64,000 bases of DNA, taken from assembly GCF_009193155.1 (NCBI RefSeq), contig NZ_VUKD01000001.1, positions 806,001 through 870,000 on the forward strand, given 5' to 3'. Of this stretch, positions 25,565 through 33,598 are shown piece by piece (position 1 is the first letter of the stretch; each line of letters starts with the position of its first letter). The notes under the pieces are model-generated. The model had not been told where the DNA came from. It saw only the letters and a list, made by a program, of their open reading frames with translations, and made no database searches. Made by a program: the position numbers and the translations under genes. The stretch comes from Georgenia subflava. GTDB taxonomy: Bacteria > Actinomycetota > Actinomycetes > Actinomycetales > Actinomycetaceae.

Positions 25565-26566
25565 TCAGCCGATCGCGGCCGGCCCGAAGCTCTGGGCGTA
25601 GACGTCCTTGAGGATGCGCAGCGACTTCATCGCCTCGCGCGGGCTGATCCAGAAGGGTTCGGCGTCGCCGAGACGGGCGTAGAAGTCACGGATGAGCAGC
25701 TCGTGGGAGACACCCCAGTAGGAGCGCCCGCCCGACGGCGCCTGCCGCTCGGCCACCGTCTCGACCCGGCCGTCGGCGTAGGTGATGGTCAGGTCGCCGC
25801 GCAGCGACAGCGCCCCGCGCTCGGCGGTGATGTCCAGGGTGACGGGGGCGTTGACGACGTTGCCGAGCGTCCCGAAGAAGACGCTGCGGGCGCCGTCGGC
25901 ATGGCTCAGGACCACCTCGGCGCTGTCCTCGACCTCGATGACGTCGCCGTAGACGCGGGTGGCGGCGTGCCCGGCGACGCCGGTGACGTCGCCGACGAGC
26001 CACTGCAGCAGGTCGAGGGTGTGGATGGCCTGGTTGATGAGCAGCCCGCCGCCCGCGGTCTCCCACCTCCCGCGCCAGGGCTTGGCGCGGTAGTAGTCGG
26101 GCGTTCGGGTCCACATGACGGTGGCGGTGGCACCGACGACCTTGCCGAGCTCGCCGGAGTCGAGCACCTCCCGGGCAGCCTGCGACGTCGCGTTGTACCG
26201 GTTCTGGAAGCACACACCGATGCGGGCCTCGCCCTCCTCGGCGGCGGCGACGAGACGCTCGGCGTCCTCGAGGGTGTGCGCGAGCGGCTTCTCCGTCAGC
26301 ACGTTCACCCCGGCGGCCAGGCAGTCCAGCGCCACCGGCACGTGCTGGTCGTGAGGCGTGCAGACGTGGACGACGTCGGGACGCATCTCGGCCAGGAGGG
26401 CGCGGTGGTCGGCGAACCCGGGCACGCCGTAGGCCTCGACGGCGGCCGCGAGGACGTCCGGGTCGGTGTCGCACACGGCGACGAGGTCGATGTCGTCGAT
26501 CGCGGCGATGGCCTCGAAGTGGACGGTGGCGACGTCGCCGCACCCGATGACTGCTGCTGTGGGCAT
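25565..26566 (-). CDS. Gfo/Idh/MocA-family NAD(P)-dependent oxidoreductase
   Basis: 333 residues from ATG 26566, with AAGGAG 7 nt upstream. AAVIGCGDVATVHFEAI is the dinucleotide fold (GxGxxA-like), NVLTEKPLAHT is the EKP signature, and WETAGGGLLINQAIHTLDLLQWLVGDV holds the catalytic-site histidine. It oxidises or reduces a sugar hydroxyl. It lies between two TIM-barrel isomerases in a four-gene leftward operon, which suggests alternate oxidation and isomerisation steps. Confidence 0.88.
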   Translation of the reverse strand: MPTAAVIGCGDVATVHFEAIAAIDDIDLVAVCDTDPDVLAAAVEAYGVPGFADHRALLAEMRPDVVHVCTPHDQHVPVALDCLAAGVNVLTEKPLAHTLEDAERLVAAAEEGEARIGVCFQNRYNATSQAAREVLDSGELGKVVGATATVMWTRTPDYYRAKPWRGRWETAGGGLLINQAIHTLDLLQWLVGDVTGVAGHAATRVYGDVIEVEDSAEVVLSHADGARSVFFGTLGNVVNAPVTLDITAERGALSLRGDLTITYADGRVETVAERQAPSGGRSYWGVSHELLIRDFYARLGDAEPFWISPREAMKSLRILKDVYAQSFGPAAIG

Positions 26567-26577
26567 GTCGTGCTCCT

Positions 26578-27483
26578 TCAGACGCCGACCGGGACGGGGG
26601 CCTGCGCGGCCCACTCGTGCGCCGTCCGGTACGCCTCGTAGACGGAGAAGATGCTGGCGCGCTCGATCTCGACGACCAGGTCGCCGTCGAAGCTCGCCGG
26701 CAGCGCCCGGAGGACGCCGTTCAGGTCGACGACGCCGCTGCCGGGCTCGGCCCAGACGCGGCAGGTGGCGACGAGCTCGTCGTAGCTCTTGCCCCGGCCG
26801 CGGCGGGTGGGCTGGGCGTAGTCGCCGTAGACGTCGCTGAGGTGCACGGCGCCGACCCGCTCGGCGTACCGGGTCACCATGGCCACGGGGTCCATGCCGG
26901 CCCACCGCAGGTGGCCGGTGTCCGGACCGAAGCCGATGACGTCCGGACCGAGGGTGTCGAGCACTGCGCGGACCTCCCGCTCGGTCTCGACGAGGCCGCT
27001 CACGCGCGGGTGCAGCAGGGGACGCAGCCCCTCCGCCGCGAGGGTGCGCGCGACGGTGCCGATCTCCTCGACGACGCGGTCCAGGCGCGCGGCGTCGAAG
27101 TCGGCACCGACGGCGGGCCGGGCCCTGCGGGCGGGCACCGGGTCGGCGAGCAGCATGACCCGGTCGAGACCGAGCTCGGTGTGCTGGGCGGCGGTGCGCC
27201 GGGCCCGCTCGAGGACGTGGGCGAGCTCCTCCTCACCGTCGAACGTGGCGGCGAAGATCCCGGTCGCGGGGCTGAGGTCATAGGTGTCGAGCCAGTGGGC
27301 GTAGTCGTCCAGCGGCAGCTCCTGCGGGACGTCCGACCGCACCGCGGTGAACCCGATGTCGTGCAGGTCGGCGAACGCCTGCGCCAGCTGCTCCAGCGGC
27401 GCGAGGGTGAGCGGCACGTACGCGTAGGCCATCGGGCTGGCGGCCAGGCGTGGTCGGGTGCGCCGCGACGTCGTCGTGCTCAT
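26578..27483 (-). CDS. TIM-barrel sugar isomerase-like protein, divergent member
   Basis: 301 residues from ATG 27483, overlapping the upstream stop by 4 bp. Strand motifs YAYVPLTLAPLEQLAQAF, LRPLLHPRVSGLVETEREVR, VIGFGPDTGHLRWAGMDP and VGAVHLSDVYGDYAQPT follow the AP-endonuclease-2 barrel; the D-T-G-H and H-L-S-D elements are the usual metal ligands. Similarity to the other two isomerases of the operon is low, so it probably acts on a different intermediate. The next gene, a dehydrogenase, starts 11 bases after its stop. Confidence 0.83.
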   Translation of the reverse strand: MSTTTSRRTRPRLAASPMAYAYVPLTLAPLEQLAQAFADLHDIGFTAVRSDVPQELPLDDYAHWLDTYDLSPATGIFAATFDGEEELAHVLERARRTAAQHTELGLDRVMLLADPVPARRARPAVGADFDAARLDRVVEEIGTVARTLAAEGLRPLLHPRVSGLVETEREVRAVLDTLGPDVIGFGPDTGHLRWAGMDPVAMVTRYAERVGAVHLSDVYGDYAQPTRRGRGKSYDELVATCRVWAEPGSGVVDLNGVLRALPASFDGDLVVEIERASIFSVYEAYRTAHEWAAQAPVPVGV

Positions 27484-28307
27484 CGGTACTCGATGCCCTC
27501 GGCCTTCAACAGGTCGGTGAACGCCTCGAACGCCTCGGTGAAGAGCTCAGGCCCGGAGAACCCGCCGAGGCTGTGGGCCTGCGACAGGTGCGGCTCGAGG
27601 GAGAAGAAGCCGTCGAAGCCGTCCTCGCGCAGGGCCCGGATGGTCTCGCGGACCTCGCCGTCGCCGCGCCCAGCGGCGACCACCTCGCCGTCGGCCAGGT
27701 GCGCGTCCTTGATCTGGACGTACTCCAGGTACGGGCGGATGTCGGCGAACGCCTCGGTGAAAGGGCGCACCCCCACCTGCACGAAGTTGGCGGCGTCCCA
27801 GGCGGCGCGCAGGTGCGGCGAGCCGACGGACTGCAGGATGTCGACGCAGCGGCGCGGGATGTCACCGTAGATCTCCTTCTCGTTCTCGTGCAGCAGCACG
27901 ACGTCGCCGGCCTCGGCCACCTCGGCGAGCGCGCGCATACGACGCAGCACCTCGTCGCGGTGGTCGTCGGGGTCGTCGCCCTCACGGATGAAGAAGGAGA
28001 AGATCCGGATGTACCTCGCGCCGAAGTGGTCGGCGACGTCGACGGCGTGACGGGCGCGCTCGAGGTGGGCGTCGAAGTCCTCGTCGACGAAGATCTTCCC
28101 GATCGGGGAGCCGATGCTGGAGACCTTCAGGCCGTGGGAGTCGAGGATCTCCTTGGCGCGGGCCAGCTGGGCGTCGTCGAGGTCGAGGACGTTGGTGCCC
28201 CACGCGCTGCGGAACTCCAGGTAGGACAGGCCGAGCTTCGCCACGAGGGAGCACTGCTCCTCGAGGTCGGGAGAGATCTCGTCGGAGAATCCGGAAAGGG
28301 TCCACAT
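27480..28307 (-). CDS. Sugar phosphate isomerase/epimerase family TIM-barrel enzyme
   Basis: 275 residues from ATG 28307 with GAGGAG upstream; first gene of the leftward operon. SGFSDEISPDLEEQ, LGLSYLEFRSAWGTNVLDL, VVLLHENEKEIYGDIPRRC, LRAAWDAANFVQVG and YVQIKDAHLADGEVVAAGRGDGEV give the metal-site residues of the family; HENEKEIYGD is a conserved subfamily stretch. It should isomerise or cleave an imported sugar derivative. Its promoter region holds the GTTGCCA boxes shared with the divergent symporter. Confidence 0.88.
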   Translation of the reverse strand: MWTLSGFSDEISPDLEEQCSLVAKLGLSYLEFRSAWGTNVLDLDDAQLARAKEILDSHGLKVSSIGSPIGKIFVDEDFDAHLERARHAVDVADHFGARYIRIFSFFIREGDDPDDHRDEVLRRMRALAEVAEAGDVVLLHENEKEIYGDIPRRCVDILQSVGSPHLRAAWDAANFVQVGVRPFTEAFADIRPYLEYVQIKDAHLADGEVVAAGRGDGEVRETIRALREDGFDGFFSLEPHLSQAHSLGGFSGPELFTEAFEAFTDLLKAEGIEYR

Positions 28308-28383
28308 GGTGGTGCTCCTCGGTGAGCGTGGGCGGTGGGCTGTCCCGCCCTACTCTGCGCGGTCGACGCCACCCGGGCCACCC

Positions 28384-28400
28384 GTTGCCAGTTGTTGCCA
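28384..28400. promoter_or_regulatory. GTTGCCA operator boxes, left cluster
   Basis: GTTGCCA occurs at 28384-28390 and again at 28394-28400, exactly 10 bases apart, on one face of the helix. It lies about 77 to 93 bases upstream of the leftward start at 28307. It matches the right cluster at 28516-28555. Confidence 0.6.
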
Positions 28401-28515
28401 CCTCCCGAGGGCCGGCCCGGGTGCGCCGCCTCCGCCGTCAGGAGCGCCGTTGACCTGCGACGACGCCGCCACGCCCGCCGGTGTGCGAAGGGTGCACCGT
28501 GACTGGCGCGCGGCC

Positions 28516-28555
28516 GTTGCCTTGGCAACTTGTGGCAACTCGTGGTCGGTTGCCA
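28516..28555. promoter_or_regulatory. GTTGCCA/TGGCAAC operator boxes, right cluster
   Basis: GTTGCC-TT-GGCAAC at 28516-28529 is a perfect inverted repeat. A further TGGCAAC is at 28533-28539, 10 bases in phase with the first, and GTTGCCA at 28549-28555. It lies 77 to 116 bases before the symporter start at 28632. Two clusters about 130 bases apart would allow looping over both promoters. The regulator is not identified. Confidence 0.65.
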
Positions 28556-28631
28556 CGGCCGAGGCACACAGTTGGCGACGCAACGGTGCCGACCGCGCCG
28601 ACTCAGGCGCTGACGACAAGGAATCCCTTCC

Positions 28632-30140
28632 ATGACCGCAACACAGGCCCCCGCGGCTCCGGCCGCCGCGCCGCCGAAGAAGCTCGGCCTCGGCGCGTAC
28701 CTCGGCTACGCAGCCGGTGACGCCGGGAACAACCTCGCCTTCACCATGGCGTCGATGTTCCTGCTCCTCTACTACACCGACGTCGTCGGCATCCCCGCCG
28801 CCTACGCCGCGCCGATCTTCCTGATCGTGCGGATCTGGGACGGCATCGGCGACGTCATCGTCGGTCGCTGGGTCGACCGGACGAGCACCCGGTGGGGCAA
28901 GTTCCGACCCTGGATCCTGTGGTCCTCGTTGCCGCTGCTGCTCTCGAGCGTGTGGGTCTTCAGCCTCCCGCAGGCCGACAGCCTCACCATGAAGCTGTTC
29001 TGGGCGTACCTGTCCTACGGCGTCCTGGCGATGCTGTACTCGATGGTCAACATCCCCTACGGCTCCCTCGCCGCGGCGATGACCCAGGTCCCCACCGAGC
29101 GCGCCAAGCTCGCCACCTTCCGCTCCGTCGGCGCCGCGGCGACCGGCCTCGTGCTGGCCCTCGTCGTCGCCCCGCAGGTCCAGCGGTGGAGCTCGACAAG
29201 CCTCTACGAGGCCAAGGTCGAGGCGCTGGGCGGCGAGGCCGCGGCCACCCAGGCCCAGCTCGACGCCGCCAAGGCCGCCGCGGTGGCCGAGGCCTCGACC
29301 GGTCTGCAGGGTGCGCTGACCACGATCACGCTCATCTTCGTCTTCGTCGGCATGGCGCTGTACCTGACCACCTTCTTCACCGCCAAGGAGCAGGTCGCCC
29401 GCCCTGCCCAGGACAAGGCCACCCTGCGCGAGGCCGTCGACACGCTGCGCAAGAACAAGCCGCTCATCTGGCTGTGCGTCGGCTCGCTGCTCTTCCTCAC
29501 CTCGTTCATCGCCTTCAGCACCATGGGGATCTACTACGCCCGCGACGTGCTCGGCAACGGCAGCCTCTTCGCGGTCTTCACGATCGTGCAGACCGGCGCG
29601 ATCTTCGTGCTCGCCCCCTTCATCGCCAAGATCGTGGGACGGTTCGGCAAGCGCACGGGCTACCTCGGCGGCGCCGTCGCCTTCATCGTCGGCGCCCTGC
29701 TGCTGTTCGTCACCCCGGCCTCCGCGCCGTGGATGGCCGTCGTCGGCTACTTCCTCGTCGGCGTCGGGCTCGGCCTGGTCAACACGCTCATGTGGGCCAT
29801 GGAGGCCGACACCATCGAGTACGGCGAGTGGAAGACCGGTCGCCGCACCGAGGGCACCACGTACGCCGTGTTCTCCTTCATCCGCAAGCTCGGCCAGGCG
29901 TTCGGCGGCGCCGGCGCGGCCGGCATCATCGGCTTCACCGGCTACGTCGGCACCGCCGCGATCCAGACCGACGAGGCCCTGCAGGGCATCCGGGTGGCCA
30001 CCGGCCTGGTGCCGGCCGCGCTCGCGCTGCTCACCCTCGTCGTGATGTGGAAGTACCCGCTCACCGACAAGCGCTTCAAGGAGATCACCGCGGAGACCGA
30101 GGCTCGCAAGGCGGCCGAGGCCGCCGACGCGGCACACTGA
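28632..30140 (+). CDS. GPH-family sugar:cation symporter (second paralogue)
   Basis: 502 residues. LGYAAGDAGNNLAFTMASMFLLLYYTDVVG, DGIGDVIVGRWVDRTSTRWGKFRPW, NIPYGSLAAAMTQVPTERAKLATFRS and AMEADTIEYGEWKTGRRTEGTTYAVFSF are GPH signatures and are closely similar to the protein at 23028. It has an extra 40-residue Ala/Glu-rich loop in the middle (LGGEAAATQAQLDAAKAAAV), between helices about 5 and 6. It is transcribed divergently from the isomerase operon and upstream of a Gfo/Idh gene, suggesting uptake of the substrate they process. Confidence 0.9.
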   Translation: MTATQAPAAPAAAPPKKLGLGAYLGYAAGDAGNNLAFTMASMFLLLYYTDVVGIPAAYAAPIFLIVRIWDGIGDVIVGRWVDRTSTRWGKFRPWILWSSLPLLLSSVWVFSLPQADSLTMKLFWAYLSYGVLAMLYSMVNIPYGSLAAAMTQVPTERAKLATFRSVGAAATGLVLALVVAPQVQRWSSTSLYEAKVEALGGEAAATQAQLDAAKAAAVAEASTGLQGALTTITLIFVFVGMALYLTTFFTAKEQVARPAQDKATLREAVDTLRKNKPLIWLCVGSLLFLTSFIAFSTMGIYYARDVLGNGSLFAVFTIVQTGAIFVLAPFIAKIVGRFGKRTGYLGGAVAFIVGALLLFVTPASAPWMAVVGYFLVGVGLGLVNTLMWAMEADTIEYGEWKTGRRTEGTTYAVFSFIRKLGQAFGGAGAAGIIGFTGYVGTAAIQTDEALQGIRVATGLVPAALALLTLVVMWKYPLTDKRFKEITAETEARKAAEAADAAH

Positions 30141-30269
30141 CAGCATCTCGACGACACGCGACGCCCGGGCCACGAACCGGCCGGGGCCCGGCCCGAACGG
30201 GACCAGGCCGACATGGCCGGCCCGGGGCTCACAAGCCATCCACAGGCACGATCGAACGGAGAGGTCACC

Positions 30270-31442
30270 ATGACGAAGAAGGTCAGGCTCGGGATCATCG
30301 GGCTCGGAGCGCAGGGCGGGATGTACGCCAAGCTGATCAAGGACGGTCAGGTCCCGAACATGGAGATCGGGGCGATCGTGGACCCCGACCCGGCCAAGCG
30401 GGACAAGGCCGCGGCGGAGTACCCCGGTGTCCCGGTCTACGAGGACTACGCCACGGTGCTGGCCTCCGGCGACGTCGACGCGGTCGTGACGTGCGTGCCG
30501 CACTACCTCCACCCGCAGATGGGCATCGACGCGCTCGCCGCGGGGATCCACGCCCTGGTGGAGAAGCCCGCCGGGGTCTACACCGCCCAGGTCAAGGAGC
30601 TCAACGCGTTCGCCGCGACCAAGCCCGAGCTCACGTTCGGGATCATGTTCAACCAGCGCAACAACCCGCTGTACCGCAAGATCAAGGAGATCGTCGACGC
30701 CGGCGAGATCGGGGCGATCCGGCGCACGAACTGGATCATCACCACGTGGTGGCGTCCGCAGGGCTACTACGACCAGTCCGCCTGGCGCGCGACCTGGGGC
30801 GGTGAGGGTGGCGGGGTGCTGGTCAACCAGGCCCCGCACCAGCTGGACCTGTGGCAGTGGATCTGCGGGGTCCCGAAGTCGGTGTACGCCAAGGTGGCCT
30901 ACGGGTTCCGCCGGGACATCGCCGTCGAGGACGAGGTCACAGCGGTGGTCGACTACGGCGACGGCGCGACCGGCACGTTCGTCACCGCAGTGCACGACCT
31001 GGTCGGCACCGACCGGTTCGAGATCCTCGGCGACAAGGGCAAGATCGTCGTCGACGGCTCCAAGACCGCCACCGTCACCCGCCTCGTCAAGGACGAGACC
31101 GAGCTGTCGGCGTCCATGGACATGGAGGACGTGATGAAGCTGTTCATGGGGCAGGCGAACACCGAAGACCTCTACACGACCGAGACGATCGAGTTCGAGT
31201 CCGCCTGGGGCGGGCAGCACGCGGGCGTGCTGGAGAACTTCGCCGCGAACATCCTCGACGGCACCCCGCTGCTCGCGCCCGGGTCCGACGGCATCAACGG
31301 CGTGCGCCTGGCCAACGCCATCCACCTGTCGTCCTGGACCGGGCAGGAGGTCCCGCTCGACCTCGACGAGGACCTCTACCTCACCGAGCTCAACAAGCGC
31401 ATCCGCGAGGAGGGCAAGTTCCCGGAGCGACAGAAGGCCTGA
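30270..31442 (+). CDS. Gfo/Idh/MocA-family NAD(P)-dependent oxidoreductase
   Basis: 390 residues from ATG 30270 with GGAGAGG upstream. LGIIGLGAQGGMYAKLI is the cofactor fold, LVEKPAGVY the EKP motif, and GGEGGGVLVNQAPHQLDLWQWI the active-site histidine region. It is closest in layout to 3-oxidising dehydrogenases of glycosides and inositols. The gap of 129 bases after the symporter is free of terminators, so cotranscription is likely. Direction of catalysis (oxidation of the imported glycoside or later reduction) cannot be read from sequence. Confidence 0.88.
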   Translation: MTKKVRLGIIGLGAQGGMYAKLIKDGQVPNMEIGAIVDPDPAKRDKAAAEYPGVPVYEDYATVLASGDVDAVVTCVPHYLHPQMGIDALAAGIHALVEKPAGVYTAQVKELNAFAATKPELTFGIMFNQRNNPLYRKIKEIVDAGEIGAIRRTNWIITTWWRPQGYYDQSAWRATWGGEGGGVLVNQAPHQLDLWQWICGVPKSVYAKVAYGFRRDIAVEDEVTAVVDYGDGATGTFVTAVHDLVGTDRFEILGDKGKIVVDGSKTATVTRLVKDETELSASMDMEDVMKLFMGQANTEDLYTTETIEFESAWGGQHAGVLENFAANILDGTPLLAPGSDGINGVRLANAIHLSSWTGQEVPLDLDEDLYLTELNKRIREEGKFPERQKA

Positions 31443-31520
31443 CACGACCGCCGCCTCCGGCGCGCGGTGCGCACCTGGCCTTCCGGCGCGACTCGCGCCA
31501 AGCCCTCCGGCGTGACGCGC

Positions 31521-31568
31521 ACGAGGTCGCTGAACTGGTCGTCATTGCGACCACATCAGCGACCTCGT
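31521..31568. terminator. Large two-tier hairpin between convergent genes
   Basis: ACGAGGTCGCTGA (31521-31533) and TCAGCGACCTCGT (31556-31568) are perfect 13-bp arms. Inside them TGGTCG and CGACCA form a second 6-bp stem around TCATTG. It lies between the Gfo/Idh stop (31442) and the pirin stop (31592), the place for a bidirectional terminator. Its near-complete symmetry could also serve as a protein-binding site. Confidence 0.78.
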
Positions 31569-31591
31569 CGTGATCTCGGCGCTCGGGGACG

Positions 31592-32584
31592 TCATCGATC
31601 GCGCGGACGGAGGCGGACGTTCGGCAGGTCCGGGGCCGGCAGGTCGGGACCGTCGTAGCCGGTGACCCGGCCGAACCGGGCGACACCCTCGGCGTCGCCG
31701 GCGATCGCGGCCTGCCACAGCCGCCGGGCCTCGACGACCTCGTCGTGGGTGCGGCCGACGAAGTTCCACCACATGAGGATCTGCTCGCCGAACGGGGTGC
31801 CACCGAAGAGGACCGCCCGCACCGGGTGCTCGCCGGCGACCAGGACGATCTCCTCCCGACCCGGGGCGAGGTAGGCGAGCCAGGAGGCGGGCACCTCGGT
31901 GCCCGCCGCGGTGAGGTCGCCGTCGTCGACGAGGATCCCGTGCTCGAACGCCGGGTCGACGGGCAGGTGCACGGTGGCGCCGGCGGGGATGTCGACCTGG
32001 GCGGCGACGAGCGGGGAGTAGGCGCGCGCCGGCGAGGTGACCCCGGCAAGGGTGCCCATGAAGACCTGGACGGTGGCGGCGTCGAGCTCGACCGTAGGGA
32101 CCTCGGCGACGTGCTCGAAGTCGCGCTCCCCCTGCCGGTCGGCGTCCGGCATGGCGGTCCACAGCTGCACCCCGGCGATCCGTCCCTGTCCGGGGAACCT
32201 CTTGAGGGTGCCTTCCTCGGAGTGGCAGATCCCGTGCCCCGCCGTCATGAGGTTGAGCTGTCCGGGCTCGATCGTCTGCACCGAGCCGAGCGCGTCCTGG
32301 TGCAGGACCTTGCCCTCGAACAGCCAGGTCACCGTCTGCAGCCCGGTGTGCGGGTGCGGGGCCACGTCCATCCCGCCGGTGACCGAGATGTCGTCCGGGC
32401 CGTAGTGGTCGGCGAAGCAGAACGGGCCGATGAGCGAACGGGCTCTCGTGGGGAGCGTGCGACGCACCGTCATCGCCCTCGGGCCGCCGAGCGGGACCTC
32501 GCGTGGCTCGACCAGCTCGACGGCGGACGTGCCGGGGCCGGTGGTGCACACGTGCTCCTGCGGCCGGGTCTCGAGGTTCGTCAT
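31592..32584 (-). CDS. Pirin-family bicupin protein
   Basis: 330 residues from ATG 32584. The N-terminal cupin has HPHTGLQTVTWLFEGKVLHQD and GHGICHSEE, the three-histidine-one-glutamate iron site of pirin. The second cupin follows (VYSPLV-type region then WWNFVGRTHDEVVEARRLW). Bacterial pirins include quercetin 2,3-dioxygenases and redox-sensing cofactors. It is 75 bases downstream of the aromatic-type operon and on the same strand, so it may be its last member, though the pirin reaction here is unknown. Confidence 0.85.
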   Translation of the reverse strand: MTNLETRPQEHVCTTGPGTSAVELVEPREVPLGGPRAMTVRRTLPTRARSLIGPFCFADHYGPDDISVTGGMDVAPHPHTGLQTVTWLFEGKVLHQDALGSVQTIEPGQLNLMTAGHGICHSEEGTLKRFPGQGRIAGVQLWTAMPDADRQGERDFEHVAEVPTVELDAATVQVFMGTLAGVTSPARAYSPLVAAQVDIPAGATVHLPVDPAFEHGILVDDGDLTAAGTEVPASWLAYLAPGREEIVLVAGEHPVRAVLFGGTPFGEQILMWWNFVGRTHDEVVEARRLWQAAIAGDAEGVARFGRVTGYDGPDLPAPDLPNVRLRPRDR

Positions 32585-32659
32585 CTTCTCAGCGTAGGCA
32601 ACCGACGCCGTTCCCGACGGCCGGGCAGGCACGCAGCGGCGCAGACCCGAGCGTGCAGC

Positions 32660-33598
32660 TCACTCGCCGAGGAACACGGCAGCATTGCTGGAGGCCGCAC
32701 GGGAAACAGCAGCAGCGCCGCGGTGACCGAGCAGACCGAGCGGATCGTCCGTCCCCATCGGGAAGGGCCAATCGCTCCCGACGAGGAGGTGTTCCTCACC
32801 GACGATCTCAGCCGCGAGATCGACGACCCGGGGATCGTGGGCAAGGCAGTCAACCCAGAGCCGAGCCGCCTCCCTCCGCAGATCCGCTCCTTCACGCCCG
32901 ACTCCGGGCCGGCGGGCGTCCACACCACGTTGGTAGCGCCCAAGCACCGCAGGCAGCACGCCCCCGCAGTGGACCAGGGCGATTCGGAGCTCGGGATAAC
33001 GGTCGAGCACACCGCCGAGGAGCAGCTCGGCAGCGGCCAACCCCGACTCGACCGGGTTACCCAGCAGATTACCGAGGTAGAACTGCGTCAGGCGCTGGTC
33101 CGGGGAGGCGCCTGGATGCAGCACGACGGGCGCATCGAGGTCGACGATGCGGCGCCATACCTGATCCAGGCGCCGGTCGGCCAGGCTGACAGACCCTCCG
33201 CCGGCCGCGGCGGTGAAGCCTGCACACCCTGCCCCCACTCGGTCGATCTCCGCGAGGGCGAGCTCGGGATGCTCGAAGGGCAGGTAGACCAGTGGAACCA
33301 GGGCTGGATGACTCTCGGTGGAGGCGGCGAGAGCGTCGTTCACTGCCGGGACCCAGCGCGCGGCATCGGCGAATTCCAGACCCTGCCGGTAGAGCGGTGG
33401 CGGGATCGACACAAGGGCGCGCTCCAGTCCAACGCGCTCCAGCCATGCGACCAGGCTGGCCGGCTCGTAGATCTCCTCCGGACCGATGACATGATCCCCC
33501 ACCGCCACCCGCCCGCCGACGTCCCGCAGCCCGGAAGCAGCGAGGACGTCGGCGGGGAGCACCGGGATCAGGTGGGTGTGGATGTCCGTCGCGGTCAT
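32660..33598 (-). CDS. Amidohydrolase-family 2 protein (ACMSD-like)
   Basis: 312 residues. TDIHTHLIP gives metal ligands His7 and His9. VVLHPGAS and LVHCGG supply later histidines, and LLVGSDWPFPMGTDDP has the conserved aspartate. Known members decarboxylate or hydrolyse ring-cleavage products such as aminocarboxymuconate semialdehyde. The start overlaps the FAH stop by 4 bp; it is the last coupled gene of the operon. It resembles the amidohydrolase at 2732, which belongs to a different regulon. Confidence 0.83.
   Translation of the reverse strand: MTATDIHTHLIPVLPADVLAASGLRDVGGRVAVGDHVIGPEEIYEPASLVAWLERVGLERALVSIPPPLYRQGLEFADAARWVPAVNDALAASTESHPALVPLVYLPFEHPELALAEIDRVGAGCAGFTAAAGGGSVSLADRRLDQVWRRIVDLDAPVVLHPGASPDQRLTQFYLGNLLGNPVESGLAAAELLLGGVLDRYPELRIALVHCGGVLPAVLGRYQRGVDARRPGVGREGADLRREAARLWVDCLAHDPRVVDLAAEIVGEEHLLVGSDWPFPMGTDDPLGLLGHRGAAAVSRAASSNAAVFLGE

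Larger units (their letters stand above)
28308..28631. other. Divergent promoter region, 324 bp
   Basis: No gene is visible between the leftward isomerase operon (start 28307) and the rightward symporter (start 28632). It holds two clusters of GTTGCCA/TGGCAAC boxes, described separately. The right end has the ribosome site AAGGAA 9 nt before 28632. Confidence 0.7.

Noticed and set aside
30069-30076. Additional AAGCGCTT sequence
   Set aside because: It lies within the symporter coding sequence (Lys-Arg-Phe codons), not near a promoter, and lacks the flanking TG and CT of the other operators.
28350-31445. 1031-codon antisense frame covering the second symporter and Gfo/Idh gene
   Set aside because: Shadow of real genes with recognised motifs on the plus strand; no motif of its own.
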